64,000 nt of DNA, from assembly GCA_020284085.1 (NCBI GenBank), contig JACEVL010000093.1:343578-407577 (forward strand). The letters are read 5' to 3'. The position numbers were made by a program, and so were the translations under genes. The notes below the pieces were generated by a model. It ran no database searches. It saw only the letters and a program-made list of their open reading frames with translations, and was not told the DNA's origin. This document shows positions 9,451 through 22,534 of this stretch, in pieces. Source of the DNA: Aporrectodea caliginosa (Eukaryota > Annelida > Clitellata > Crassiclitellata > Lumbricidae). The stretch's first letter is position 1. The number at the start of each line of letters is the position of its first letter.

Positions 9451-12279
9451 CTAGCTTAAGGGACTGCTCTTCTCTTCTTCTCTGCTTTATAGGTGTTAAA
9501 TTAACATACGCCATGTATTCCTCGCCTTCCATCACTCCACGACCACCTGTATCCAACGTTGTCAAGTAAAAGTTCCTGAAGACAGTTTCAATTCCCTTCT
9601 TTCATCCAGGCCGTAGCTAAGGTCGACGTCAACGGCTCTGCCGCCACACGATGTCGCTAAGCGACAAACATTTGCTTCTTATCGACGGCACAGACCTAGG
9701 TCTACATACTTTATTTTGGATGGTCGGATAGAAAAATTAATGACGCCTCTGATTTGAGAGAATTGTTGAAGTTTCTCGATATTTACGATTCTTTTTCGAT
9801 ACGTTTCGGATAATTCATTTTTCATCGAATGGCAAATCTTCTAACTAATCCGCTTCTATAGATTTCTATCTGATTTAGCGAGTAATGTGGATATTTTTCG
9901 TTGAGACTTGGACTTACTTGTCTTTCGACCATAGGCCTACTCTTAAACGTGGTTGACGCTGATTGGTCAGTTTGTTTTACTCAAACAAACTCGTTCCTGT
10001 GACGAGATATTATTATTTTTCTGATTCAAAACAACTGCCGGATTTCATCGGAACGTTTGTTATTCCCCGATCGAATTATGGTCCAATGTGATCTAAAGTC
10101 GGGAAAGAAACTGGAAAACGTACTTTAGAGATCTTATTGAATTCATCAGTCTTGGACGATGTGTCGATGAACAGAAACAACTCCGAAGAAGAGGAATCAA
10201 AGGCGTCCTATAGGAAGGAAACAAAAACCTTGTCATCAGCCTATTACACTACTTCCGTGCAAATGGAATCGACTGAACATACAAAGGAATTTAAGGAATA
10301 TCCTAAAGGTAGAAGTGAACCCAAACAAAATATACTAGATGCGATAAATACAAAGAAATGGATGCCAAAGAAGGAAACAAAAGGAAAAGATAACTGAAAT
10401 CCTCAAGTAGTTCATCAGAGTTTTCTTTCAATAGTTCATCTGAAGCGTAACCCTATTTTCCCTCAATTGCAGAGGTAACGGGACACTGGAACTGCCTTTC
10501 TCTGACGACAGCAAGGAGTTAATTGAGGATGGTAGCTTTATCTCTTTTGGGATGATAAGCAAAACTTTTCCACATCCGCCTTTTCGCAGCCTCCTCATGC
10601 ATTTTTTTATCAAATCAATCACATCCTCTGGAAAGAAAAAAGAATGAGATTCGTCATTACGCCGAAGTCACCTGCTAAGTTAGATTGTAAGAGAATTCAA
10701 ATTTCACAACCCAAAGAAAGAAACAGAAGTTCATTCAGCAACTAAAATCCATTGAAGTCACGATGTTAATTAAAGGCATTCTGTATGCACTATGCATGCT
10801 GTTTGTAATAATGGCTTTGATATGCATGACAAATATAATTTAAATGTATACCGAAATTTACCACTTTATACTGTCGGAAGGACACGATTTAAAGGTGTCT
10901 TAACAGCGCGTTACAAATTGTGCTAATATTCGTTGTCTACTTAGATATTATGGCTATGTAGGGCCTTACAACCGTTCAACTAGTGAGACGAACAACTACG
11001 TAAGTAGGCTTATGTTGTTCTGTTCAATTATAAAGATTATATTAAGATGATCAGCGTCTCCCTCCTCCCTTGTTCAGGCGTGTGTTTGGCACTACAACAT
11101 GACAACGGTACCGAATTTAATGTTTTTTCACAAGATTAAAGATATGATAATATTATGATGTAGCTATAGCCAGTCGTTTACTTATAAGGTGCACTCAAAA
11201 ATAGACGAGGTGTGCAAGGTAGGCAAATTTAGAACCTAAAAGAGGTATGCAAAGTCTTATCTTCTAGATCTTCTTCTTAGTCAGATTATATTTATTTGGC
11301 TTTAAACAAGGATAGCTGGATGTACAAAACGAAAGATCTGACAGATTTTAATTTAAACAAGGATATGTAATTATTTTAGAAAATTTAAGGAAGCAAATAC
11401 CCTTCGGAAGCTAGCCACATAGTTGCTTCTGTCAACGTTCAAGTTCATCGGCGAGTCTACACGTTCAATCTCGGCGCAGTGCACCACCCACCCACTGACA
11501 TTCACCTTTCCATTTCTTGGTGTACTTCTACCCCAGTGGGTGGAGATTTCAGCGTTTTAATTTGATTAAAGTTAAGATGTTGAACTATTCCAGTGCCTTT
11601 ACGTTAACATAATATTATTCGTTTTAAGTAAAGACTCCATCATTTGCTATCCGTGCACAGGTCTTTCATTCAAAACACAAAGCTGCTCACCCCACATCGC
11701 TAGTTGCATCAATTCCAAATGTTTTGGTTCGTTAATGTTGTCATGAATAAGATGATTACCGTTGCCCTCCTCTTTTCTTCAGGCTTGGGACTGGAACTAC
11801 CAGGGTACGAACCTCATTTAAAATGGGGTCCGCGTGAACTGCCCTGGTAGCCACCAAACGTTGCTGGAAAAGGAAAACATTATGGAATCCCGAGGTTAAT
11901 TTAGACACCTTTAATTGAAGTACTACTGACGCTATATATGTCAAACTTTCGTTTTTTACTATTGCCTCTGTTATCAATGCCAAAATGGTTGTGCCTTTGA
12001 CGCCGGAAGATTTCTTTTAACTGTTGAATCTAATTCTTACTGAAAATTCTTACTGTGTAAGGTGACCCTGTTAGAGGACCCTTTTGTTCTTTTGGGTTTA
12101 CCCATTGTCACTGAATGTACAAGACTGTTTACCTTTATGTTTGATCTGTTATGGTGAACAATAAAAGTATGTTGATTGAAAATGTACGCTACCTTGCTCT
12201 GGTAGTGCAAGTCCAAAGTCTGGAGAAAGGAGGAGGTCGACGTGATTGACCTTTTTCATGACTCAGATTCGTTAAAAAG
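9451..12279. other. 2.8-kb unassigned interval, little repeat content
   Basis: This is one of the longest stretches without recognisable repeats. No protein family is recognised. A possible poly(A) signal AATAAA lies near 12162 on the plus strand but no gene can be tied to it. Confidence 0.4.
10137..10397 (+). CDS. hypothetical 86-codon frame
   Basis: The frame is strongly biased to charged and polar residues (Glu, Lys, Ser, Thr), with no domain, signal peptide or membrane segment. It lies in a stretch free of simple repeats, which is the only reason to list it. It could be part of an exon or chance. I do not recognise it and give no function. Confidence 0.15.
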   Translation: MNSSVLDDVSMNRNNSEEEESKASYRKETKTLSSAYYTTSVQMESTEHTKEFKEYPKGRSEPKQNILDAINTKKWMPKKETKGKDN

Positions 12280-12500
12280 TGACTTATTAATCAATCATAA
12301 TTTTATATAACGCCCATTCAAGATACCTACTCGAAAGCACTCACGGCCCAACCACGGCTAAAGAGAAAATTGTTAAGAATAGATAACGGAGTTTGTCCTC
12401 TAGGTAGGAGACGGAGCTCAAGTGGAAGACCGTTCCAGGTTGTCGGGCCGAAAATAGAGAAAGTCCGGTGTTTCATGATGGAAGTGCTTGAGATGGGGAC
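12280..12500 (-). pseudogene. LINE 3'-end relic (CR1/L2-like)
   Basis: On the minus strand a short frame reads FSIFGPTTWNGLPLELRL, the C-terminal motif repeated in the other LINE copies here. It is followed by the LINE 3' end (GTGAGTGC...GGGCGTTATATAAAAT) and an ATTGATTA-type tail. Only the last part of the element is present, as expected from 5' truncation in reverse transcription. Confidence 0.75.
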
Positions 12501-12660
12501 AAGAAGTCACCGTGGACCACAATCGCTACTGTACATCAACTCCACTCTAGGGTGTATTTTTCTTGTACTGAGGGGTGCGTGATTGTCCAGTGGAAAGTTC
12601 AGCCCACAGCGTATTTGCTGTGGGCTGAACTTATTATTGCCTTATTATTTATAATAATAA

Positions 12661-12678
12661 GGCATGACAATAATAATG

Positions 12679-12771
<93 letters not shown>
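12661..12771. repeat. (AAT)n microsatellite
   Basis: Pure AAT repeats, continuing into AGTGATGAT where an hAT element is inserted. Confidence 0.95.
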
Positions 12772-12779
12772 GTGATGAT

Positions 12780-13757
12780 CAGGGATGGGCAAATTACATG
12801 GTAAAATGTAATTGAATTACAAATTACAAATTACTTGGGAAAATGTAATTGAATTACAAATTACAAATTACTTTAGAAATTTGCTGGAAATTACAAATTA
12901 CAAATTACGTAATTTCAATTACATCAAATTACAAATTACATACCGGTACATAATTGTGATCAAGAAATTCAGTCGGGAAACACATGCTTTATTTCCACTG
13001 TTCATATTTGTATTACACTGTTTGAACCTGTTTATTTAATTTTCTCTAAGAAGTAGCAATTGTTTGAACAAGTCATCGATAATCGGCGTCTTTTTCACCT
13101 TACAGTCATGCTTGCAAAACTATAATCAGTCTATCTGGTAGATAGTGCAGATGAAGGAGGTGCAGCATTAAATTGTATAAATAATATCTTTACAGTTATC
13201 TATGTGTGGTCTACAAAACATAGACGTTAGGCTATATGGGAGTAACTTCTCATTGTATCGATGCATGATGCATCTAGGCCTATATACATAATACATTTGA
13301 GCGACCTCAGTTGCCTTAAGTAGCAAACAGGTGTTTTGTTGGAGCATACATGCACGATGGAGTAGCGCAACTGTAATACATAATGAGTTCGGTCTAACAT
13401 TTGACAAAATTGCTGCTACCATTTCTGACAATGGCTCAAATTTTGTGAAAGCATTCAAAGAGTTCAGAGTTGCTATCGGTCATTCCAGAGATAGCCTACT
13501 ATAGTGATGGTGATCAAGATAAGGAAAAGATGCTTTCAAAACTGCTCTGGGTTGTGGAGTCTCAGGTTCTAGTTTTCTTTTAAAAGTAATTGATTTTACA
13601 AATGTAATTTGAAATTACAAATTACATGAAAAAATGTAATTCAATTACAAATTACAAATTACATTGATCCAGAGCAACAAATTACAAATTACCAATTACA
13701 ATTGTAATTCAAATTACGTAATTTCAATTACATCAATTAAATTACTGCCCATCCCTG
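12780..13757 (+). mobile_element. hAT element with AATTAC subterminal repeats, inserted in a microsatellite
   Basis: The 978-bp element has inverted ends CAGGGATGGGCA and a perfect 8-bp duplication GTGATGAT (12772-12779, 13758-13765). Both subterminal regions (about 12795-12945 and 13590-13745) are packed with AATTACAAATTAC motifs in alternating orientation, likely transposase binding sites. The centre keeps a piece of transposase. It is too short to be autonomous and is probably a deletion derivative. Confidence 0.88.
13370..13480 (+). pseudogene. hAT transposase fragment
   Basis: The plus strand reads ...GLTFDKIAATISDNGSNF followed by VKAFKEF. This matches the hAT catalytic-core block with the second acidic residue in TDNGSNFVKAF. 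The frame closes soon after. It shows that the element at 12780-13757 derives from a transposase-encoding parent. Confidence 0.75.
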
Positions 13758-13905
<148 letters not shown>

Positions 13906-13938
13906 TATCAAGGGGGTAAAGTGTCATTGCAGTAAAAA

Positions 13939-14113
13939 ACCCTGAAAAGTGTAATTTTATTATTATTGCTATAACATGGTCAATAATGTAATGAAGTGAT
14001 TGCAGAGAACCAAAGCAATTGCTTGATTTATATCACAAAAACAACATAAATGGTTTTGTCAAATATATTTATTTTGAATAATATAACAAAAACGGCATTA
14101 CACTTTTCAGGGT
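13939..14113. mobile_element. short MITE-like element
   Basis: Inverted ends ACCCTGAAAAGTGTAAT, exact over about 17 bp, bound a 175-bp AT-rich segment with no coding potential. No clear target duplication is seen and the family is unknown. Related TTACAC motifs occur up to about 14420. Confidence 0.55.
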
Positions 14114-14431
14114 GTTTTCTAACATGTAAAATAATAATAATAATAATTAGTTAATAGAAAAGCGTAAATTACACTATAAGTGGTTATTACCGGAAATTTT
14201 TCATCACAGTCACAAATTATCTATGATACCCGAACGTTAAAATATTGTCCAGGGCTCTATACTGGCCGACAGAGAAGCCACCTACCGAGTCCTAAGTACA
14301 ACGCAACACTACTACTATTTTTTAAGATACGTCAAATGAAAGGTGTAATCTTATTATTACACCATACAAAATATTACACTTTAAGCGGAAATTTTCACCA
14401 CGCATTTTACACTTTACCCCTGATTCATACT

Positions 14432-14432
<1 letters not shown>

Positions 14433-14529
<97 letters not shown>

Positions 14530-14540
14530 TAATACTACTA
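14433..14540. repeat. (AAT)n microsatellite
   Basis: Pure AAT repeats. Confidence 0.95.
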
Positions 14541-14789
14541 GGCTACTACTAATAATAATCTTCGTTTAATATTTTCAAACTGACAAGTACGCAGTACGCA
14601 GTATGATTACAATTCAGTAGGCCTTTGAAAGGATGGTCACAAGTTATTACCAGAGTTGAATTCAACTGTATAGGCAGCCATGCAAGGCGTATAATCGACA
14701 TATATCTATATTATAAAGGACTGGGAGAGAAGATTAAATTGGTATTATACCATTATAATTATGGTGCCTCAGAGAAGAACAGATGAGCC

Positions 14790-15130
14790 AATCCTGTGAT
14801 TATCTGGATCCCTGTGGGAAAAGGAGAAATGAAATTGACCGGAGACCATCATCAGACAGAGTAGAAGGTGAAAGGCCGAAGTTAGAACAGTTTTGCAGGC
14901 AGGGAACCAGTAAGTGATCGATTTACGATTCGAGGCTTGCAGGCTAAAAAGAAAGGCCGAAACTAGAACAGGGAGCCAGCGCGGGGAGCCAGTAAGTGAT
15001 CGATTTACCATACGAGGGTTTATCCTCACATCAGCCCCCAACCCTCCGTCCGAAAGCCTTGGGGAGCCCCCAGCCCCCAAAACATTGAACAACTCAACTC
15101 ACACCCACACAAGCGGTTTGGATTCACCCC
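14790..15130 (-). repeat. dispersed repeat shared with 35703-35985
   Basis: The complement of this segment matches 35703-35985: the CCAAACCGCTTGTGTGGGTG start, the GGGGCTCCCCAAGGC block and the CGGACGGAGGGTTGGGGGC block. It is followed by repeated CGATCACTTA / TTTCTTTTTAGCCTGCA units. Class unknown, with no coding signal. Confidence 0.75.
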
Positions 15131-15190
15131 CATATAAGAGGCTTATTCTGTCGATTAAATTCCTGTCACAACAGGCCAACAGAAATGTGC

Positions 15191-16126
15191 ACTAGTCATA
15201 AAACAGGATTTGTTTATATGCAACCATCAGAAAACTGATTAACCAATAATTATCTCGTGACCCAGTTAAGGCGCCGCTCGACCAGCCAATGATAAACACC
15301 AAACAGGAAGTATAACAGTGTTTGTACAATATTGTACAACACTAAAGATCCTGTGCATACATACATACATATAGGCCTACAGTCTGATAATAGATAAATA
15401 ATGTTAGGCCTACCTGCCACGAAGTCTAAAGCAGCTTTCTACCACAATAGAAGTAATGCCTTACTCAAGGCAAATCCTCTTAGTAAAAACTGTTAATCTC
15501 ACATAAGCCCCAACATTGAACATGACTTGTCACACACACACACGACGCGGAGACTAAACAGGAAGCATTATTATCAAAACTCATTAACCACGACCTCTCT
15601 GGTCGCGGCAACAGCAGCTGCAGGGTAGGCCCTATATCATGTGCTTCAGAGAATGAGTGCAAATTAAAAGGCCCACAGACATACGAGAAGGCCTATATTG
15701 GTCTGTATCATGTGTTTGACGGGAGCTTTCTGTACAGCATATCTTGTGTATTGTTCTCATATAAATTATAATATGGTTGTCCTGAAATTGTCAGAGTAAG
15801 CTATATACGCAACACTTATTAACCATCGATAAGCCGTCCGATGCAGTGTTATAGCGATCCTAACCTGAACTTTCACAAGCAATGTAAATTATATAAATAA
15901 ATAATGTTTTTCATGGTGTCTAACTCAATATAATATCATACATATACATTATTATTCAGGGCATTTTAGTGATAGAAAAATGTGTTTACCTTAAAATGCC
16001 GGATTGTCGATAAAGTCTTTATATTCGTCTTGTTGTTTGTATTACAAGGTAGGCCTAATATTATTTATCCATTATCAGACCGCATATGTGTATGTAAGTT
16101 AGACTCTTCCGTTCAAACGACGTGCA
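15191..16126. other. unassigned sequence
   Basis: No gene or repeat family is recognised. There is a short CATA run near 15355 and a CA run near 15533. Confidence 0.45.
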
Positions 16127-16285
16127 TAGACTAACTTGCTACACAGCGGATGCACGCAGTAGATAGGCCCACAGGCCGAAGTGTCGTGGCTGGCTGGATA
16201 AGCATCGACCGCTGCCGAGACTAACTTGCTACGCAGCCGATGCACGCAGTAGATAGGCCCACAGGCTGAAGCGTCGTGCTTGCAT
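16127..16285. repeat. two tandem copies of a unit of about 90 bp
   Basis: The stretch AGACTAACTTGCTAC plus GATGCACGCAGTAGATAGGC and the following bases occurs near 16128 and again near 16218 with few differences. Confidence 0.75.
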
Positions 16286-16399
16286 CGACAGCCACATTCC
16301 AATACGCCCGCGTTGTCCTAGATTCACTGTGAGAGAAGCGATCAATCAAAAATTATTTGCATGCGAGAGCTGGAGACATTGTTATTTCAATTATGGTTT

Positions 16400-17310
16400 T
16401 TCGGTTAGCCTACAGTTTCAGTAACAAAGTTACCTAATTTATAATTTGTTGGTTACAGTTATAGTTGCTGTTAACTGAAATGAGATTTTTTAGTTTCAGT
16501 TATTTTTTATTTTTCAGTTACAGTTTCGGTTATCATTTTCATAAGTCACGACTAACGACACACTGGCCACAAGTATTCTGAACAGTTATCAGAAATATTT
16601 ACACAGCAAATCAATCCGATTTAACGTATTGTCGGTTTACTTTAAGAAAACACGACGTTCCAGATTAACACTTTGCTCTGATCCGTTTTTGTACGCATAA
16701 ATCCCCACAAAACTAAGAAAACACGCCTTCAATATTATGTTTAGTGAAGCTGGTGCGGATAATAGTTCTTCCGCCATCGGTGTAAAAGAATTGGATAAGA
16801 GGTCTGTTAGTCCCCACTCTTGTTTTTCGGCGTCATTGCCAGCAACAATGCGAACACAACATCGACTCTTCTATACAGCCGCTTCATACAAAAAATATTC
16901 CCACACGCCAATTTCTACTTTTCGAATGCTACTTTTCTTAAACATTGTTTTCGTAGTCGTCGATTGTTTTACGGTTTAGCGCCTTCATTAATCAATGACA
17001 ACACAACGAAAGGAAGAGGAACCGGAAGTGAACTGATAATAGAAAAACTGACCGTATTCTAGAGTAGGATTACTATTCAAAAAACAAGTAAGGAAAACCC
17101 ATGTTTCATAAATAAGTACTGTAAAAACGTCAAGTTTCATTTTCAAGTTAACGCTTTGTGATTCTTCAGTTATAAAGCTTCTGTTTTTCAGTTTCTATTA
17201 CAGTTTCAGTAATTCAACGTTTTTTTCAGTTTCAGTTTCAGTAACAGTTAACTGACAAACATTTTTCATTTATTATGCTCTTTCAGTTACACCTTCAGTA
17301 AATAGTAATA
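16400..17310. repeat. repeat cluster rich in CAGTTTCAG / GTTAACTG motifs
   Basis: Both flanks of the interval carry many TTTCAGTTA-type motifs, with a non-repetitive centre (16560-17050). It resembles an old hAT-type element with subterminal repeats; the right end complements to CAGTGTTATT. I cannot find a convincing inverted repeat or target duplication. Confidence 0.4.
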
Positions 17311-18245
17311 ACACTGGCTGAGTCTTTCTGTCAGTCTGTCAATCTTTGGGTCCGACAGTCTTTCAGTATGTCTCTCCGCATGTCTGTCAGTTTATCTGTT
17401 TATCTGTGTGTATGTGAATCTGTCTGTCTGTCTTTCCGTATGTCTCTCCGCATGTCTGTCTCTCTGTCCGTCTCCTGATTCTCCCTTATCTTCTCCTAAA
17501 GTGAATAGCTAATCTCGTAAACTGTCTCACTCTAGCGATTCTCGTCGATACGGTCGACTGATCCAAAGACGACGCATCGTTACGGTCCGTCTGAAGTCAG
17601 CTTACGACCGATTGGAACGTCTTCGCTCCGATGACAACCAACGATGCGGGAACCGCAATGAGTTCTACTTCAGCGGCTGGTACGCTGTTCATCCAACGTC
17701 TGTATAACTATCTGTCTGTTGGTGTGTCTGACCTTCGTTCGTCTGTCTGCTTATCTGTATGTGCGTATGTCTGTCTGTCTGTCTGTCTACCTGTCTGTAT
17801 ATGTCTGTCTGTCCATCCGTCTGTCCATCTTCGTCTGTCTGTATGTGTATATGTATCTCTCTCTCTGTCTCTCGGCTTTTGTGTCTATATGTATATCTGT
17901 CTGTATGTCAATCAATCTGTCTATGTTCGTCTGTCTGTCTGGGTATGTATGTCTCTTTGTCTATCTTTCTGCCTGTGTTTCTGTGTATCTATTTGTATAT
18001 CTTTCTAACTTTCCTTCTATATGTCAATCCGTCTGTATTTATATGCATGCATGTATGTATGTATGTTTGTATGTAAGTATGTATGTATGTATGTATGTAT
18101 GTATGTATGTATGTATGTATGTATGTATGTATGTATGTATGTATGTATGTATGTATGTATGTATGTATGTGTCTGTCTTGTTGTCTGTCTGTCTTTCTGC
18201 CTTCTCTCTGTCTGCCCTATCTTTTCTGTCTGTCTGTCTGTCTCT
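17311..18245. repeat. CTGT-rich and TATG microsatellites
   Basis: Degenerate TGTC/TGTA repeats occur at 17325-17480 and 17700-18040. A pure TATG array spans about 18050-18170, with TGTC again to about 18245. An unassigned piece of about 220 bp lies between the first two blocks. Open frames through the repeats are spurious. Confidence 0.85.
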
Positions 18246-18505
18246 TAAGTCCGCGTTTCATCGCAGTTGTCGGCTCTGTCCAAATATTTGTTCGGTTGGA
18301 TGTAAATATTCATGAACTTCGTTGCAAACATCTTAAGAGAACGGAAAGAATGATTGAACTATGACTGAAGAAGAGACGGACGAATGAAGGAGAGACGGAG
18401 GAAAGATGGGATGATTGATTAATTAATTTGCTCATTAATTCGTTCGTTCATTCGTTCGCTCGTTCGTTCATACAAGAATTCATTCAATTATTCATTCAAT
18501 CATGA

Positions 18506-19447
<942 letters not shown>

Positions 19448-19452
19448 TATAG

Positions 19453-19694
19453 TGTCGTTCTACTATTACCAGTGTACCATGTAAGTCTAGTGAGTAAGTC
19501 TACTGTAACACTCTTTATTGTCTAAACACCAATTATACACTATGTAAGCTACACAGAGCTCGTGACTCCACCACACGCACCGACTGGTGATAATTGCCGG
19601 AACTGTCCTTAAATACTCCCACGATGACGACGATGGCAGCCTAGCCCGGCCAGCCGCACATGCATGCACCAGCTCCTCCCACGATGACACTACA
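19453..19694 (-). repeat. 3' LTR of the env-only element
   Basis: Read on the minus strand this 242-bp LTR starts TGTAGTGTC and ends GAACGACA. It has a TATTTAAGG TATA-like box near 19606-19614 and an AATAAA signal at 19514-19519. It is identical to the LTR at 22293-22534. Confidence 0.9.
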
Positions 19695-19989
19695 TGGTCA
19701 GTCACAATAAAAAACCCGAGCCGCGGGTTTTCGTGCAACCCAGGTGCGTGTGGAGAACCAACAAATAATCAAGCGCGATAACAGTAAAACAATGAAAGTT
19801 CAAATCAACTAGTAAGCAACAATCAAACCGCAATAACATCGTACGTCTCAATCAGCATAATCCATAATGTTGATAAACACAAGAAAGCTAACATGACATC
19901 AGTAAATAATGTACTCAAACGCGAAACTAAACGATAACAATAAAGTTCGGTTAGCAATCACAACCAAAACTAAAGAAATAATGTAACCA

Positions 19990-22110
19990 TTATTGTAAAG
20001 CGAGTGGAACATTGAACTCCGAACTAGAAATGTAAAGTTTAACAGAATAACGCTTTGTCGGTCCAATAATGTTCTCCAGTCGTCTAGCTGCACCGCAAGT
20101 AATGGGTAGCGACTGCGGCAACAAAATACGAATTTGTGACGGTTTATGTAAAACTGTAATGTGCCACTGAAACCGTAATTTACGTCCCAAACAACGACGC
20201 GAGAGACTAATGTGAGAAATTGCATTTACAGCGACGATGTCATAATCATTCAAAGCATATCGCAGCTCGTACCAGGGAATCACAACCGTGTCTTCTGTGT
20301 TTAATATGTGCATAGTTAAACGAACCGGCTTAGCAGTCGACGATTTCCCACAGTAGCAAAATTTCCGAACAATCCCACTTAAAAATATGAACAAAAGAAA
20401 CATGATCACCGTAATCTGGAACCAAGGGAACTCTGCATAACCCAATGAAACCGTGGAACTGGATGTGGTAACAGTTGGCGACCGTGAAAAAATCCAAACC
20501 GGTGGAATAGAATTAGCTTGTACGACCTGTGGTAGCGCCAATACAATAGCCGACAATCGATGCACCCTAATCACCAAATAAATAGTTACTATAGTAAGCA
20601 GAGTAATCAGAACGGATCCAACAGGTATAATAAAAGATTGTGAAGTAGAGTACCATGGAGAATCCGTATTACCTAACATGTCAAGTTGATCTCGAAATAT
20701 GTCTGCCTTTGACTTAAATATAACCTGCCCGTCCTTGACAGACTGCATAGCTCTAGCAAATTCTTCAGTCAACTGTTCATCAGCCGCCGTGGATGCATTT
20801 GAATGAGTTAAAAAAATAGGTAACTGTAGTGTAATTTGTTCAGCCACTGTAGCATCAGCCTTCAATGTAGCCCAGTCCGATCGACCAAAGAACTGTTGAA
20901 TGACAGCCAAGTTAAACTGGTGCACCACTGTATGCGTCGTGTTAAATAGGTCAGCCTCCTGGCACGAGGCAGGGAAAATATACTGATCAGTAATCAGTGT
21001 GCATTCATTAGGGATGGAAATATGACAAGAAATGCATGCTGCGATCCGCTTAGGATGTAATGTAGGACAATTCAACGTCATGTCAGATAAACTATTTTCA
21101 ATCGCTATTGTATTGGATGTTAAATACACAAATGATGACGGCTTTTGATTAAGAAGAAGCATTGCGCAAAACCTCTGAACAGAAACTGGATCATCAATAT
21201 ATAAGGCCAATATACATGCTTCCGGATTGGTGTTCAACTGGATGTCACTCATGTCAACAATGCGAAAATTGTCACCGCTCTGTAATGACGGAAGCACCTC
21301 CCAGACGGCAAACGTGTGACTGACGGGATCAACCGCAAAATAACGGGGTAAGTGGTCAAGTAACGTAGCATGCTGATTGTCTGCACTAATACTCTTGGCT
21401 ACAACCGTGACTTTATAGAGTTCCATAGAAAAATTTAAAGTTGTAATAGGAATTTTCAATGTAATGTAAATGAAACTGCGCTGTATAGTAGCAATATGAG
21501 TATTAACTCGGTAAAAGTATGCAGGATCATTGACTAGCAGTCGAACAGATAGCCTTAAAGACTCCAAATGTCTGGTAAGTCGTACTAGCACGCGTCGAAT
21601 GTCCTCCTTATGCACGAGAGTGGCCTCCAACCTTCCTGCAACTAGTGACTCAACAGATAACAACAGACTATGCAAATTAGCTTCCAAACACGTGAAATTA
21701 TACAGTGTCTCAGCCATGTAAAAAGCCATCTGCAATGACGTCTGAAAATCCAATCTCATGGCTCTGCCTATGTCCAACAAAATTTTATCGTGACCAGTAA
21801 CCTGTGAACGAATAGCATCCAACCGTTGGTTGGTAATACTAGTTGCACTAGCTAAAGTAGTAACGTCTGCCTCAAACTGACCAAGTGTGCGTTGCTGATT
21901 TTCAAGGACCGTCTTAATACGATCCTGCATCGCTTGAATATCCGAATCCCTTGCAACTCCAAACAAAGAATGAGCTACATCACCAATGAAATTGACAAAT
22001 CCCCGTTTATGAATACGTGGTTTGCGACGCTTACCTCGCTCACCTTTAAGTGTATTTCGGACACGGTCGACCAGATTATTAATTTTAACTTCTGCTCTCC
22101 TATGTAAATT
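19990..22110 (-). CDS. envelope-like class I fusion protein (F / errantivirus Env type)
   Basis: The frame is open from 22110 to the stop at 19990. It has no upstream ATG, so it may be reached by splicing; an acceptor-like TTTACATAG sits at about 22100. The first 45 residues end in a basic KR/G stretch that looks like a furin-type site. A hydrophobic fusion-peptide-like stretch (GFVNFIGDVAHSLFG) follows, then a helical coiled-coil region. Cys-rich motifs follow near ISCHISIPNEC. From the TTG at 21966, a membrane span lies at about 445-468 and a second at about 514-534, with about 125 residues after it. The surface subunit before the cleavage site is absent. This layout is that of the membrane-anchored subunit of Baculo_F/errantivirus Env proteins, which fuse membranes. 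The second span and long tail are unusual. Function in this copy is unknown. Confidence 0.72.
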   Translation of the reverse strand, partial: NLHRRAEVKINNLVDRVRNTLKGERGKRRKPRIHKRGFVNFIGDVAHSLFGVARDSDIQAMQDRIKTVLENQQRTLGQFEADVTTLASATSITNQRLDAIRSQVTGHDKILLDIGRAMRLDFQTSLQMAFYMAETLYNFTCLEANLHSLLLSVESLVAGRLEATLVHKEDIRRVLVRLTRHLESLRLSVRLLVNDPAYFYRVNTHIATIQRSFIYITLKIPITTLNFSMELYKVTVVAKSISADNQHATLLDHLPRYFAVDPVSHTFAVWEVLPSLQSGDNFRIVDMSDIQLNTNPEACILALYIDDPVSVQRFCAMLLLNQKPSSFVYLTSNTIAIENSLSDMTLNCPTLHPKRIAACISCHISIPNECTLITDQYIFPASCQEADLFNTTHTVVHQFNLAVIQQFFGRSDWATLKADATVAEQITLQLPIFLTHSNASTAADEQLTEEFARAMQSVKDGQVIFKSKADIFRDQLDMLGNTDSPWYSTSQSFIIPVGSVLITLLTIVTIYLVIRVHRLSAIVLALPQVVQANSIPPVWIFSRSPTVTTSSSTVSLGYAEFPWFQITVIMFLLFIFLSGIVRKFCYCGKSSTAKPVRLTMHILNTEDTVVIPWYELRYALNDYDIVAVNAISHISLSRRCLGRKLRFQWHITVLHKPSQIRILLPQSLPITCGAARRLENIIGPTKRYSVKLYISSSEFNVPLALQ

Positions 22111-22292
22111 TTATCGAGTCATATTTAGGAATAAGTCTTTTAAGCCGGAATGGATTCATGAGAAGGATGTTAGTGATTGTTTGAAGAGGGAATTTCATAT
22201 CAAGCGAACTATGTCAGGAAAGGTTAGGAAAAGACCAACGCCTGAGAGGTTTATGAATGCTCCACCATAAGCGAGTTCTCCACCACTTATAG

Positions 22293-22534
22293 TGTCGTTC
22301 TACTATTACCAGTGTACCATGTAAGTCTAGTGAGTAAGTCTACTGTAACACTCTTTATTGTCTAAACACCAATTATACACTATGTAAGCTACACAGAGCT
22401 CGTGACTCCACCACACGCACCGACTGGTGATAATTGCCGGAACTGTCCTTAAATACTCCCACGATGACGACGATGGCAGCCTAGCCCGGCCAGCCGCACA
22501 TGCATGCACCAGCTCCTCCCACGATGACACTACA
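22293..22534 (-). repeat. 5' LTR of the env-only element
   Basis: Identical to 19453-19694 over all 242 bp, with the same TATA-like and AATAAA motifs. The internal sequence after it on the minus strand contains TGGTGGAGAACTCG, a possible but unidentified tRNA primer site. Confidence 0.9.

Noticed and set aside
12552..12815. Poly-Asn frame
   Set aside because: AAT microsatellite; the same applies to 13664-13945, 14180-14569, 50587-50850 and 59418-59630.
17631..18315. Several Cys/Val/Leu-rich frames that look like membrane proteins
   Set aside because: They are readings of TGTC and TATG repeats.
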